This document shows positions 42,048 through 50,882 of a stretch of 64,000 nucleotides of DNA, piece after piece (position 1 is the first letter of the stretch; each line of letters starts with the position of its first letter). Source of the DNA: CAZEBW01 sp964510205 (lineage in GTDB: Bacteria; Chloroflexota; Anaerolineae; VGOG01); the NCBI GenBank assembly GCA_964510205.1, contig CAZEBW010000001.1:89034-153033 (forward strand), given 5' to 3'. The position numbers and the translations under genes were made by a program. Under the pieces are notes generated by a model. That model saw only the letters and a program-made list of their open reading frames with translations. It was not told the DNA's origin and made no database searches.

Positions 42048-43256
42048 TCAATCCCTTTTCAACAACCGCGTTCTGCCTAATCTGTGGAGCTCCTCCGCAA
42101 TGCGCCGGGCCGCATCTGGCCTGGCCAGAGCCCGCGCCCGCTCGCTCATCTCGGCCAGGGCCGCCTCGTCGTTTAGGAGCTCTAGCAGCGTCGGCAACAG
42201 CCTCTCCCCCAGATCAGCGTCGGCGACCTTAACCGCCGCCCCGCGACTGACCAGGTAGTCGGCGTTGAGCTCTTGATGCTGCCCGGCGTAGGGATAGGGC
42301 ACCAAGATGCTGGGCAAGCCCAGGGCCGGGAACTCGCCCAGAGTCGCCGCTCCAGCCCGCGCCACCGCCAGGTCCGCCGCAGCCAAAGCGCTGGGCATCT
42401 CCTCATGCAGATAGGCGTATGCGCGGTAGCGGCTTCGCAACCGATCGGGCAACTTGGTCCTCCTTTCCATCACCCACTCGGCGTCCAAGGGACCACAGAT
42501 GTGGATGACCTGGCAAGACTCCAACAGGCGCTCCAGGCGCTGGCTCAGCGCCAGGTTGATGCTGCGAGCGCCCCGGCTGCCGCCAAAGACGGTGACGGTC
42601 TTCGCGCCCGCCTCCAGACCGAAGGCTTCCCTGGCCTCGATTTGGTCGGCGGCGAAGAACTCGGCCCGCACTGGGTAGCCCGCCGTCAGGACCTTGCTCT
42701 GCGGGAAATACGCTTCCACCTCCGCAAAGGACACCGCAACCCGCTTCGCCAGGCGGCTCAGGGCGCGGACGGCCAAGCCCGGCTCCAGGTCGGGCAGCAA
42801 CACCAAGATCGGCACGCGGCGAAGCCAGGCGGCTGTGGCCACGGGCGCGCACACGTACCCTCCCGTGACCAGGACGACGTCGGGAGAGAAGTCGCGCACG
42901 ATGCCCAGCGATTGCACGAAGCCCGCCAGCATCTTGCAGAGATTGCCGGCCACCGTCCAGGGCGCCAGGCCGCGCAGCCCCCCCGCTGAGATAGCCGCGA
43001 AGGGCAGTCCTTCTCGCTTGACGATCCCTTCCTCCACCCCTCCCCGGCTGCCTACGTATAGGAAATTCGTACAATCGTAGATTCGTAGATTCGTAGATTC
43101 GTAGATTCGTAGATCCGTAGATTCGTAGATTCGTAGATTCGATTCCGAATTCACGAATCCCGAGTTTACGAATCCCGAATGTACCAATTTTTCAACCACG
43201 GCGAGAATTGGATATACGTGGCCGCCCGTCCCGCCGCCCGAAATCATAATGCGCAA
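42048..43256 (-). CDS. murG: UDP-GlcNAc:lipid I N-acetylglucosaminyltransferase, with repeat-derived insert
   Basis: 402 residues from a TTG at 43256 (AAGGG ahead), overlapping the end of ftsW by 65 bases. GGGTGGHVYPILAVVEKL at the front and FGGSRGARSIN near 215, then the C-terminal AGAATLGEFPALGLPSILVPYPYA donor-binding loop are intact. The enzyme makes lipid II. After the first helix an insert of some 32 residues (NLRIYEST repeats) separates it from FLYVGSRGG; normally about six residues lie there. The insert comes from an octamer array. Confidence 0.93.
   Translation of the reverse strand: MRIMISGGGTGGHVYPILAVVEKLVHSGFVNSGFVNSESNLRIYESTDLRIYESTNLRIYDCTNFLYVGSRGGVEEGIVKREGLPFAAISAGGLRGLAPWTVAGNLCKMLAGFVQSLGIVRDFSPDVVLVTGGYVCAPVATAAWLRRVPILVLLPDLEPGLAVRALSRLAKRVAVSFAEVEAYFPQSKVLTAGYPVRAEFFAADQIEAREAFGLEAGAKTVTVFGGSRGARSINLALSQRLERLLESCQVIHICGPLDAEWVMERRTKLPDRLRSRYRAYAYLHEEMPSALAAADLAVARAGAATLGEFPALGLPSILVPYPYAGQHQELNADYLVSRGAAVKVADADLGERLLPTLLELLNDEAALAEMSERARALARPDAARRIAEELHRLGRTRLLKRD
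43073..43187 (-). repeat. Octamer array inside murG
   Basis: About eight copies of an 8-base unit (GTAGATTC on the plus strand) at 43075-43141, one with a C, then degenerate CGAATCCCGA-type units to 43187. Three units give 24 bases, so the protein repeats every eight residues (NLRIYEST). Confidence 0.9.
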
Positions 43257-44367
43257 TCTCGTCTTGCCCTTCCTCTCCACTGCTCCTGGAGATGCCCAGA
43301 AGCAGGCCCACACCGGTCAAGGAAACAACCAAAGAGGAGCCGCCGTAGCTGATGAAGGGCAAGGGGATGCCTGTAAAGGGCAGGATGTTGGTGGTTACGG
43401 CGACGTTGATCAAGGCCTGGAAGATCAGCCAGCACGTTAACCCCACCGCCAGCACCGTGCCAAAATCATCGGGGGCATCCAGAGCGATTTGAAAGCCCCG
43501 ATAGGCCAAGGCTGCGAACAGCCCTACCACCAGCAGACAGCCGATCAAACCCAGCTCCTCGCCCAGGACAGCGAAGATGCTATCGGTATGCGCCAGGGGG
43601 AGAAGGCCCAGTTTGTGGAATCCATCCCCCAGCCCGACACCGGCAGCCTCTCCGGCCCTCAGCGCTTCCAGGTTTTGTTGAATATGATAGCCAACGCCGC
43701 CCCCAGCCAAAGAATTCCAGTACGCTTCGACCCTTTCCAGAGCATGTTCCGATCTGGAGATCAAGAAGGCAAAGGTGACGCCGCCGAATATGAAGCCGAT
43801 GCCCAACTGAGCGATATCAGCGCCAGCGATAAAGAACATGGCGATGGCCGTGACCACAATCAGGATGGCGGTGCCGAAGTCGGGCTGCAGCACGATCAGG
43901 CCCGCCACCACGCCAATGAGAATGGCAAAGGGAACAAGGCCATAGGTCACCATGCGGAGTCGCTCCCCTTTGGAGGAAAGCCAATCGGCGACATAGATAA
44001 TGATGATCAGCTTGCATAACTCGCTGGGCTGCACCGATCCCGAAAAGAGACCGCGCACAGAGCCAAACCTCTCTTGCCCCACAATCAGGAGAAGTATCAA
44101 CAGGAACAAAGTGCCAGCCATCAGGGGAATGGAGAAGCGTCGCCAGGTGTGATAATCAACGCTCATCATCAGCACCATCCCCGCCGTGCCCAGCAGGGTC
44201 CAGATGATCTGCTTACCGAAAAAGTAGGTCGGCTGGTCAAATTCCACATCACCAAAATCGAAGCTGGCGCTGTAGATCATCAGCAGACCGATGAGAATCA
44301 AGCTGGCCAAGATGATGATCAATGGGTAGTCAATCCGCTTGGTTGTCTCACCGCTGTATACTGCCAT
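43192..44367 (-). CDS. ftsW: Lipid II polymerase FtsW (SEDS family)
   Basis: 391 residues from the ATG at 44367, behind GGAGGGGAG; the longer open frame is not needed. About ten membrane segments. SEDS marks: SVQPSELCKL, IVLQPDFGTA, the GLGDGFHKLGLLPLAHTD loop and GIPLPFISYGGSS near 340. FtsW polymerises glycan strands at the septum with FtsI. The C-terminus is hydrophilic and overlaps murG. Confidence 0.95.
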   Translation of the reverse strand: MAVYSGETTKRIDYPLIIILASLILIGLLMIYSASFDFGDVEFDQPTYFFGKQIIWTLLGTAGMVLMMSVDYHTWRRFSIPLMAGTLFLLILLLIVGQERFGSVRGLFSGSVQPSELCKLIIIIYVADWLSSKGERLRMVTYGLVPFAILIGVVAGLIVLQPDFGTAILIVVTAIAMFFIAGADIAQLGIGFIFGGVTFAFLISRSEHALERVEAYWNSLAGGGVGYHIQQNLEALRAGEAAGVGLGDGFHKLGLLPLAHTDSIFAVLGEELGLIGCLLVVGLFAALAYRGFQIALDAPDDFGTVLAVGLTCWLIFQALINVAVTTNILPFTGIPLPFISYGGSSLVVSLTGVGLLLGISRSSGEEGQDEIAHYDFGRRDGRPRISNSRRG

Positions 44368-44467
44368 CTCTCCCCTCCATAAGTCATCTCTAGGTTGGAC
44401 AAGGTCTCTGACCGCAGCCCCATGTCGGAACTGAGAAGGACTCCGCAAATCCTGCCCATCCGTGTTC

Positions 44468-45883
44468 TCAAAGCGCTTTCACCAGCTCGCGGAAGCGGTC
44501 GCCTCGCTCGGCGAAGTCGCTGAAGGCGTCGAAGCTGGTACCGCCGGGCGCGAGCAGCACCACATCCCCCGGCCGCGCCTCTCTCGCTGCTGCGCCAACC
44601 GCCTCCTCCAGCGTGGCGCACCTAACCACCTGGCATCTCGCACCTGGCATCCCGCCCCTGGCCTCCTGCACCGCCCTCTCGATAATGGGCGCCGCCTCCC
44701 CAAACAGAACCAAGCACCGCACCTTCTGCAGCGTGAGTCGCGCCATCTCATCCCAGAGCAGGTGCTTGTCGCGCCCCCCGGCCAGGAGGACGATGGGTTG
44801 ATCGAACGAACGCAGGGCGGCGACGGCGCGCTCCGGGGAGGTGGCGATGGAATCGTTATAGTATCGCACCCCATCCAGCTCCCGCACCAGCTCCAAGCGG
44901 TGTTCCACGCCCTCGAATGTGGCGGCCACCTCGGCCATCGCCTGCCGCGAAGCCCCTGCCGCCCCAGCTATGGCACAGGCCGCCAGGATGTTTTCCAAGT
45001 TGTGCCGCCCCAAAAGCCGGATTGCATCGGCAGAGCAGATCCGCTGTTCCGTATCTTTCAACCTGAGCACAATCTGGCCATCTCGCAGAAATGCTCCCTC
45101 CTCCACCTCCTCATTCAAACTGAAACTCAGAATTCGAGATTGTAGGTTGTAGGTTGTAGATTGTAGATTTGTGATTTGAGATTTGGTTATCGGGTTGTCA
45201 TATCCTAGAACAGCTACGTCCCCTGGCTTTTGAAAACGCAGGATGTTGAGCTTGGCCTGGGTGTAGGCTTCCATGGAGGGGTGGCGATCCAGGTGGTTGG
45301 GCGTGATGTTGAGAATGGCGGCAATGGGCGGGCTCCACGCCATGATCTCCAGTTGGAAGCTCGACAGCTCCATCACTACTTTGTCGGTGGGCTCAATGTC
45401 CTCCAGGCGGCTGATGAGCGGGCGGCCGATATTCCCCCCTACCCAGGTACGGAAGCCACTGGCCCTGTCAGGACGGGCCTTCAGCATCTGGCCCACCAGG
45501 CTGACGGTGGTCGTTTTACCGCTGGAGCCGGTGACGCCGATGATGGGCGCCGGACACAGCTCGGTGAACAGCTTGGTCTCGCTGCTGATGGGAATGCCCC
45601 GCCTCTGGGCCTCCGCGACAATCGGAGCCTCCAGCGGCACGCCCGGGCTGATGAACAAGGTGTCGGCATCGTCCAAAATCTCCGACGGATGCCCACCGAG
45701 AGCGTAGCGGATGGGCAAGTCCTTCAGTTTTTCAATACTCTCCTGCAGCTCCTCCTCGCTCTTGAGATCGCTGACCGTGACTTCGATCCCTCGCTCGGCC
45801 AGGAACCTGGCCAGCGCTGTCCCTTCCCGCGCCAGACCGATGATGGAACAACGGACTAAAGCATCTAATGGACTTGGCCTCAC
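44468..45883 (-). CDS. murD: UDP-N-acetylmuramoylalanine--D-glutamate ligase
   Basis: 471 residues from a GTG at 45883 behind GAGGAGC; an upstream GTG (45949) overlaps mraY and adds a Gly/Glu-rich tail. ATP motif GVTGSSGKTTTVSL near 110, MELSSFQLE near 150, ITPNHLDRH near 175, and the C-terminal ALLAGGRDKH-type LLAGGRDK motif near 350. It adds D-Glu. A heptamer array (45130-45187) encodes SQITNLQSTTYNLQS in the loop after NPIT, about ten residues longer than usual. Confidence 0.94.
   Translation of the reverse strand: MRPSPLDALVRCSIIGLAREGTALARFLAERGIEVTVSDLKSEEELQESIEKLKDLPIRYALGGHPSEILDDADTLFISPGVPLEAPIVAEAQRRGIPISSETKLFTELCPAPIIGVTGSSGKTTTVSLVGQMLKARPDRASGFRTWVGGNIGRPLISRLEDIEPTDKVVMELSSFQLEIMAWSPPIAAILNITPNHLDRHPSMEAYTQAKLNILRFQKPGDVAVLGYDNPITKSQITNLQSTTYNLQSRILSFSLNEEVEEGAFLRDGQIVLRLKDTEQRICSADAIRLLGRHNLENILAACAIAGAAGASRQAMAEVAATFEGVEHRLELVRELDGVRYYNDSIATSPERAVAALRSFDQPIVLLAGGRDKHLLWDEMARLTLQKVRCLVLFGEAAPIIERAVQEARGGMPGARCQVVRCATLEEAVGAAAREARPGDVVLLAPGGTSFDAFSDFAERGDRFRELVKAL
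45130..45187 (-). repeat. Heptamer array inside murD
   Basis: Coding-strand units CCAAATC, TCAAATC, ACAAATC, TACAATC, TACAACC, TACAACC, TACAATC, TCGAATT follow without gaps: eight degenerate heptamers. Frame is kept. Confidence 0.85.
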
Positions 45884-45921
45884 TGCTTCTTGCTCCTCGC
45901 CCCCCGCCCCTTGCTCCTCGA

Positions 45922-46992
45922 CTACCTTGCCGGCGGCGGGTTGCCCCACAGCGACAGGGCCACGCCCAGCATGGCGGCCAGGATGGCCATCAACCAGAAC
46001 CGCTGCGCCACCTGCGTCTCGGACCAGCCTAAGAGCTCAAAATGGTGGTGCAGAGGCGTCATCTTGAAGATGCGCCGGCCCTGGCCATACCTGATCCTGG
46101 TGAATTTGAAATAGGCCACCTGCAGGATGACTGACAGCGTTTCGGCCACGAAAACGGCGCTAATGATGGGCAAGATCAGCCACTGGCCGGTCATCAGAGC
46201 CACCACTGCCAGGGTCGCCCCCAGCGCTTCCGACCCCACGTCGCCCATGAACAAATCGGCGGGGTAGGCGTTGTACCACAGGAAGGCCAAGATTGCTCCG
46301 ACCATGGTGAAGCAAAAGGCCAGCAACCAGCCCTGATCCTGCAGATAGGCGATGATGCCGTAGCAGAGGAAGCACAAGGCAGCGATGGAGCCAGCCAGGC
46401 CATCCAGCCCATCGGTCAGGTTGACGGCGTTGGAGTAACCGACGATGAAGAACACGGCGATAGGCAACCACCAAAGCCCGATGTCCACTTTCTGAGCCAT
46501 CCCTGGGATAGCTACGCTGTGCAGATCGGGAGGGCCAAAGTGAAGGACGAGGGCGGTGACTGTGGCCAGCACGAGCTGAAGGACAAACTTCCAACGGGCC
46601 AGGATGCCCTCGCCGTTGCGGTAGCCCCGCACTCCGGCCCAATCGTCGAGACCGCCCATCAGCCCAAAACCAAGCAACACGCCCAGCGGCACCAGAATGG
46701 AACGGCCCAAGAAAAACACGCGCTCCACGCCCAGCCTTTCTAGCATCTCCCGACCGAAAGACGTGCCAGCCAACAATTCAGCGAGGCCCGCGGCCAGGAT
46801 AATGATGGAGACAGGTACAACAATCATCAGCCCCCCCATGGTCGGCGTGCCGGTTTTCGTGCGGTGGGTGCTGGGGCCATCGAGGCGGATCTGCTTGCCG
46901 ATGCCTCGGCTCCTCAGGTAGTCAATCAGCGGGCTGCCCCAAACAACGGCAAACAAGAAAGAAAACGCGCCAAGAGCCAATGCATAGGCCAT
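45922..46992 (-). CDS. mraY: Phospho-N-acetylmuramoyl-pentapeptide transferase
   Basis: 356 residues, ten membrane segments. TPTMGGLMIV near 50, SNAVNLTDGLDGLAG near 187 with the catalytic Asp residues, FMGDVGSEALG near 250 and TPLHHHFELLGWSE near 316. It transfers phospho-MurNAc-pentapeptide to undecaprenyl phosphate, giving lipid I; the carrier is recycled by UppP at 1980-2795. Between murF and murD, the usual place. Confidence 0.97.
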   Translation of the reverse strand: MAYALALGAFSFLFAVVWGSPLIDYLRSRGIGKQIRLDGPSTHRTKTGTPTMGGLMIVVPVSIIILAAGLAELLAGTSFGREMLERLGVERVFFLGRSILVPLGVLLGFGLMGGLDDWAGVRGYRNGEGILARWKFVLQLVLATVTALVLHFGPPDLHSVAIPGMAQKVDIGLWWLPIAVFFIVGYSNAVNLTDGLDGLAGSIAALCFLCYGIIAYLQDQGWLLAFCFTMVGAILAFLWYNAYPADLFMGDVGSEALGATLAVVALMTGQWLILPIISAVFVAETLSVILQVAYFKFTRIRYGQGRRIFKMTPLHHHFELLGWSETQVAQRFWLMAILAAMLGVALSLWGNPPPAR

Positions 46993-47047
46993 GCGTCAAA
47001 TCCCAAATCCCCAACACCCGATATCGAAACACTTTGCTGCTCGATAT

Positions 47048-48571
47048 TCAGGTATTGGCTACTGATAGAGCAGCAACAATCTCTTCCATCTCCATGCCGC
47101 GAGAGCCTTTGACCAGGATGACGTCCCCAGGAGCGACAATCTCGCGCAGGCAGGCGATGGCACTGTCGTTGTTCTCCTCTATGAAAACCCTGTCTCTTCC
47201 CATGCCGAAGGCCAGCGCCTCCTCGGCGATGAGGCGGCCTCGCTCTCCCACGGTGATGAGCACAGTCGCCACGTCCAGGGCCCGCCGACCGACTTTTCGG
47301 TGTCCTTCTTCTTCGTAGGTCCCCAGTTCCAACATGTCACCGAGCACGGCGATCTTCCGCCCATCCAGCTCCTCAACCAGGTTGAGCGCGGCGATGGTGG
47401 AAGTGGGGCTGGCGTTGTAGGTGTCGTCCAGGATGGTCGAGCCTCGCAGACCCGGCGCCACCACCAGACGCAGTTGCGCCGCCCCCTGCAATCCATCTAT
47501 GATCTCCGCCCACGATTGCCCCTCGACCAAGCCCACGGCGGCAGCGGCCAAAGCGGTGTGCACACTGTGCCGCCCCAACATCGGCACCTTGGCGTGAATC
47601 GTCTCAGACCCATGATGGAAGCGGAAGCGGATGCCCTCCAGACCCTGACCCTCGATATCGTTGGCCCACAGGTCACAGGTTGGATCCAAGCCATAATAGA
47701 AGACCTGGGCCCTGGTCTGGGCCGCCATCTGGCGCACGCGGGGGTCGTCACCGTTGAGGATGGCTACGCCTCCCGACGAATAGGGGGGCAGCGCTTCCAC
47801 CAGCTCCGTCTTGGCCTGGGCGATGCGCTCGATGGTGCCCAGCCGCTCCAGATGGGTGGGACCCACGTTGGTGACCACACCGACGTGGGGACGGGCAATG
47901 GCCGCCAGCTCCGCGATTTCCCCCAGGTCGTACATGCCCATCTCCAGGACGACCCGCTGGTGGCTCGGCTCCAGCTTCAAGAGCGTCAAGGGCAGGCCCG
48001 TCTCGCTGTTGTAGTTGCCTTCGCTCCTCAGGGTGTGAAATCGCTGATTGAGAACGCCGTAGATCATCTCCTTGGTGGTGGTCTTGCCGATGCTGCCCGT
48101 GACGCCCACCACGCGGGGAGTATGCTTGCCGCGCCAGTGAGCGGCCACTTTCTGCAGAGCTTTGAGGCTGTCTTCGACGATGAAGCAGGCTGGAAGTTGG
48201 AGATTGGAAGCTGGAGGTTGGAAGGGCGCCTGTCTAACGTCCACTTTCCAACATCCAACGTCCAATGCTCTTTCCACGATGGCCGCTATGGCGCCGCGCT
48301 GGAAGGCGTCGGCGACGTAGTCGTGTCCATCCTTGTGCTCACCCTTCAGAGCCACGAAGAGGCTGCCGGGAGTGGCCCGTCGCGAGTCTATGACCGCATC
48401 GCTCAGCTTCTGTTCCCTGTACTTGTCGTCCAGGACAAGTGCCAAGTTGGGCGGCCTGTGGCCGGTGAGACCCTCCACCACATTGGCCAGGGTCAACGCC
48501 GCTGCGCTCGCCACAGCCTTTTGACTACGCTCAGAACGCCCGTGAACTCCACCGGGCTCAGGACGTTGCAT
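47048..48571 (-). CDS. murF: UDP-MurNAc-tripeptide--D-Ala-D-Ala ligase
   Basis: 507 residues. GSLFVALKGEHKDGHDY near 68, GVTGSIGKTTTKEMIY near 150, NVGPTHLERLGT near 205 and DDTYNASPTS near 370. It adds D-Ala-D-Ala. Between VERALDVG and FIVEDSLKAL, about 18 extra residues derive from two heptamer runs. The N-terminal 24 residues are not typical, so a later start is possible. No murE lies between ftsI and murF, where it is often found. Confidence 0.94.
   Translation of the reverse strand: MQRPEPGGVHGRSERSQKAVASAAALTLANVVEGLTGHRPPNLALVLDDKYREQKLSDAVIDSRRATPGSLFVALKGEHKDGHDYVADAFQRGAIAAIVERALDVGCWKVDVRQAPFQPPASNLQLPACFIVEDSLKALQKVAAHWRGKHTPRVVGVTGSIGKTTTKEMIYGVLNQRFHTLRSEGNYNSETGLPLTLLKLEPSHQRVVLEMGMYDLGEIAELAAIARPHVGVVTNVGPTHLERLGTIERIAQAKTELVEALPPYSSGGVAILNGDDPRVRQMAAQTRAQVFYYGLDPTCDLWANDIEGQGLEGIRFRFHHGSETIHAKVPMLGRHSVHTALAAAAVGLVEGQSWAEIIDGLQGAAQLRLVVAPGLRGSTILDDTYNASPTSTIAALNLVEELDGRKIAVLGDMLELGTYEEEGHRKVGRRALDVATVLITVGERGRLIAEEALAFGMGRDRVFIEENNDSAIACLREIVAPGDVILVKGSRGMEMEEIVAALSVANT
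48191..48268 (-). repeat. Two heptamer runs inside murF
   Basis: Coding strand: TTGGACG, TTGGATG, TTGGAAA, then a 20-base spacer, then CCAACCT, CCAGCTT, CCAATCT, CCAACTT. The two runs are inverted to each other, so the segment can fold into a hairpin. Frame is kept. Confidence 0.8.
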
Positions 48572-48575
48572 CGGA

Positions 48576-50339
48576 TCACCTGCTTGCCAATCTTACATCG
48601 TCGGGCGGGACATCCAGCAGCACGAGCAGTCGCTCGGCGATGATCTTGAAAACGGGGGCCGCTACCTCCGCCCCCCACGGGTCCAAGCGAGGTTTGTCTA
48701 TTTTGACCAGGGCGATGAATTTGGGATCTTCGGCCGGAGCGTAGCCCACAAATGAGGCGATGGTCAACTCCGGGTCGTATCTACCTTCATCAGGAATGGG
48801 TATCTGAGAGGTTCCCGTCTTGCCAGCAATCCGGTAGCCCGGCACAACAGCGAACTCCATGCCCTTTTTCACCGCTTCCACCAGCATGTTGGTCAGTTGC
48901 TCAGCCGTCTGGGCAGAAACGACCCGCCGCACGACGGCAGGCTGGGTCACGCTCACGCCCTCATCATCAACGATCCGCTCTACCACGTAGGGCCTCATCA
49001 TAATCCCGCCGTTGGCCACCGCCGCCACCGCCGCCACCATCTGCAGCGGGGTCACCGCCACCCCTTGCCCGAAGGAGTTGGTGCCCAAATCGGACTCGTG
49101 CCAGTTCTCGCTGCCCGGCTCCTTGAGGGTCCCCGCCACCTCGCCGCTCAGATCAACGCCCGTAGGATACCCACACCCAAAACGCTCCAAGTAAGTATAG
49201 AACGTCTCCTCGCCCAGGGAGGTACTGACGTAGGCAACGCCCACGTTTAACGAGTGGGCCAGGATGTCGGTCATGGTCACCAGGCCGTGGGCGCGACGGT
49301 CGGGGTTATAGATAGTGGCCCCTCCCACTTTTATGGAGCCGCTATCGTAGAAGGTGCTATCGGGCTCGATGACTCCCGCGTCGAGGCCGGCGGCCATAGT
49401 AAGAATCTTGAACACAGACCCAGGCTCGTATTGCCGGCTGACCGCGGGGTTGACGTACAGCTCATACAGCTCCCTAGGCACTTCGTAGAAGCGGTTGGGA
49501 TCATAGGACGGATAGTTGGCCATAGCCAGGATAGCGCCCGTCTTTGGATCCATGACGATGATGGTGCCGCCATCAGCCTGGTATCGGGCTACAGCGTTCG
49601 CCAACTCCTGCTCCACCAGATACTGGATGTTCCTGTCGAGGGTCAGCACCAGATGAGGGCCGTCCTGCGGCAGGGGCAGTTGGGGAAAGGCAAAGGCCAC
49701 CGTTCCGCCCTGATAATGTGCGTTCCCTTCAGGTACGAGGTCAGTCCCTTGGAGAAGAGAGCCGTAGTATTCCTCCAGGCCATAGGCGCCCTCACCGGCC
49801 AGGTTAACAAAGCCCAGCAGGTGCGCAGCGAACTCCCCGCCTGGATACCTTCGTCGGAGCTTGGGCTTCCAGTAGATGCCCGTCAATTTTAGCGAAGCGA
49901 TTTTGTCGCCCACTTCTTTGGAGACGCGCTTTTTCAAAAGAGCGTACGGCTTATCGGAAGCCAGGACGGAGACCAGCTCGTCAAGCGGCAACTCCAGGCT
50001 CGGCGCTAGCTGGTTGGCGACATCTTGGACCTCCTCCTCCTTGATTTCCCTCGGCGCCGCAGTGATCTCGTACTCATAGACGTTTAGCGCCAGGACGTGG
50101 CCGCGACGATCAACGATTAGCCCGCGATGAGGAGCCGCTTCCGGCCCATAGCCCGGAGGGAAGTAAGACGGGCTATCATTGAAAATGCCTTGAATGATCT
50201 GCAAGTAGAACAGGCGAACCGCAATGACCAGCACCAGGCCGGTGAGGATGGCGATCAAGAAGGCAAGTCGCCGAAAAACCTGCTCCTTCGACCCACCGCT
50301 TTCCTCGTCCTGAGAATCTAACCTTCCTCTGACTATCAT
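48576..50339 (-). CDS. ftsI: Septal peptidoglycan transpeptidase (class B PBP)
   Basis: 587 residues from the ATG at 50339, whose A is the last base of the ftsL-like stop. Membrane segment about 25-45; PBP dimer domain with RGLIVDRRGHVLA; transpeptidase with SxxK (EPGSVFKIL near 325), SxN (SLNVGVAYVS near 380) and KTGTSQ near 525. It crosslinks septal peptidoglycan with FtsW. Asp/Gly-rich loops are normal. No PASTA domains at the end. Confidence 0.95.
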   Translation of the reverse strand: MIVRGRLDSQDEESGGSKEQVFRRLAFLIAILTGLVLVIAVRLFYLQIIQGIFNDSPSYFPPGYGPEAAPHRGLIVDRRGHVLALNVYEYEITAAPREIKEEEVQDVANQLAPSLELPLDELVSVLASDKPYALLKKRVSKEVGDKIASLKLTGIYWKPKLRRRYPGGEFAAHLLGFVNLAGEGAYGLEEYYGSLLQGTDLVPEGNAHYQGGTVAFAFPQLPLPQDGPHLVLTLDRNIQYLVEQELANAVARYQADGGTIIVMDPKTGAILAMANYPSYDPNRFYEVPRELYELYVNPAVSRQYEPGSVFKILTMAAGLDAGVIEPDSTFYDSGSIKVGGATIYNPDRRAHGLVTMTDILAHSLNVGVAYVSTSLGEETFYTYLERFGCGYPTGVDLSGEVAGTLKEPGSENWHESDLGTNSFGQGVAVTPLQMVAAVAAVANGGIMMRPYVVERIVDDEGVSVTQPAVVRRVVSAQTAEQLTNMLVEAVKKGMEFAVVPGYRIAGKTGTSQIPIPDEGRYDPELTIASFVGYAPAEDPKFIALVKIDKPRLDPWGAEVAAPVFKIIAERLLVLLDVPPDDVRLASR

Positions 50340-50854
50340 CAGGGTTCCGTCCTCGCCCAGGCCACGAATTGGGAAAGCACTTTTTCCCACCACCGCGCCA
50401 CACGCCGGTGAATTCCACTGGCCTCCTCCTGCTCCCCGGACTCTTGCGGAGCAAGCCTCTCGGCGCGGCCAGAGGAATCGCCTTCATCCAGAGCGGGCGC
50501 TACGGCCAATCCCACGCCCGACACGCCGACCGGGTAATCAGGCACTTCCAAATAGCGGCGCTTCTCAGCGGGAGCGTAGCCTAATCCCAGCGCCGCGCTC
50601 TCTAGACGAGAAAAGCTGAGCAACTCCACGACCCCAGCCAACATTTGAGCATTCTCTCGCTGCAGTTGCTCTATCTGCGCCTCTTTTTCCCAGATCCTGC
50701 GCCGGGTGGTGGACACTTTGCTGGCTTGAGACAGGCAGAGCCAACTGAGCACGCCCAGCAGGGTTAGAACCAGGAGAGCGGCGGCCGTGGTCCTGGCTTC
50801 CATCCGCCAAGTCCCCTTTTCCAGATGCAACGAGTTCCTCCGTCTGCTAGCCAT
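50339..50854 (-). CDS. ftsL: FtsL-like cell division protein
   Basis: 171 residues. Basic N-terminal tail, one membrane segment (AALLVLTLLGVLSWLCL, about 25-42), a short coiled coil (RRRIWEKEAQIEQLQRENAQML) and AALGLGYAPAEKRRYLEVP, the typical end of the FtsL/DivIC zipper. A further 65-residue Pro/Glu-rich tail is unusual. Placed between rsmH and ftsI as FtsL always is. Overlaps ftsI by one base. Confidence 0.8.
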   Translation of the reverse strand: MASRRRNSLHLEKGTWRMEARTTAAALLVLTLLGVLSWLCLSQASKVSTTRRRIWEKEAQIEQLQRENAQMLAGVVELLSFSRLESAALGLGYAPAEKRRYLEVPDYPVGVSGVGLAVAPALDEGDSSGRAERLAPQESGEQEEASGIHRRVARWWEKVLSQFVAWARTEP

Positions 50855-50882
50855 GGGCGGTCTCCCTATGCTTGGCCGTGAA

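Noticed and set aside
43073..43141. CRISPR-like array of short repeats
   Set aside because: The unit is 8 bases with no spacers, lies inside murG in frame, and there are no cas genes.
47300..48643. Plus-strand frame of 447 codons
   Set aside because: Antisense to murF and the end of ftsI, both well supported.
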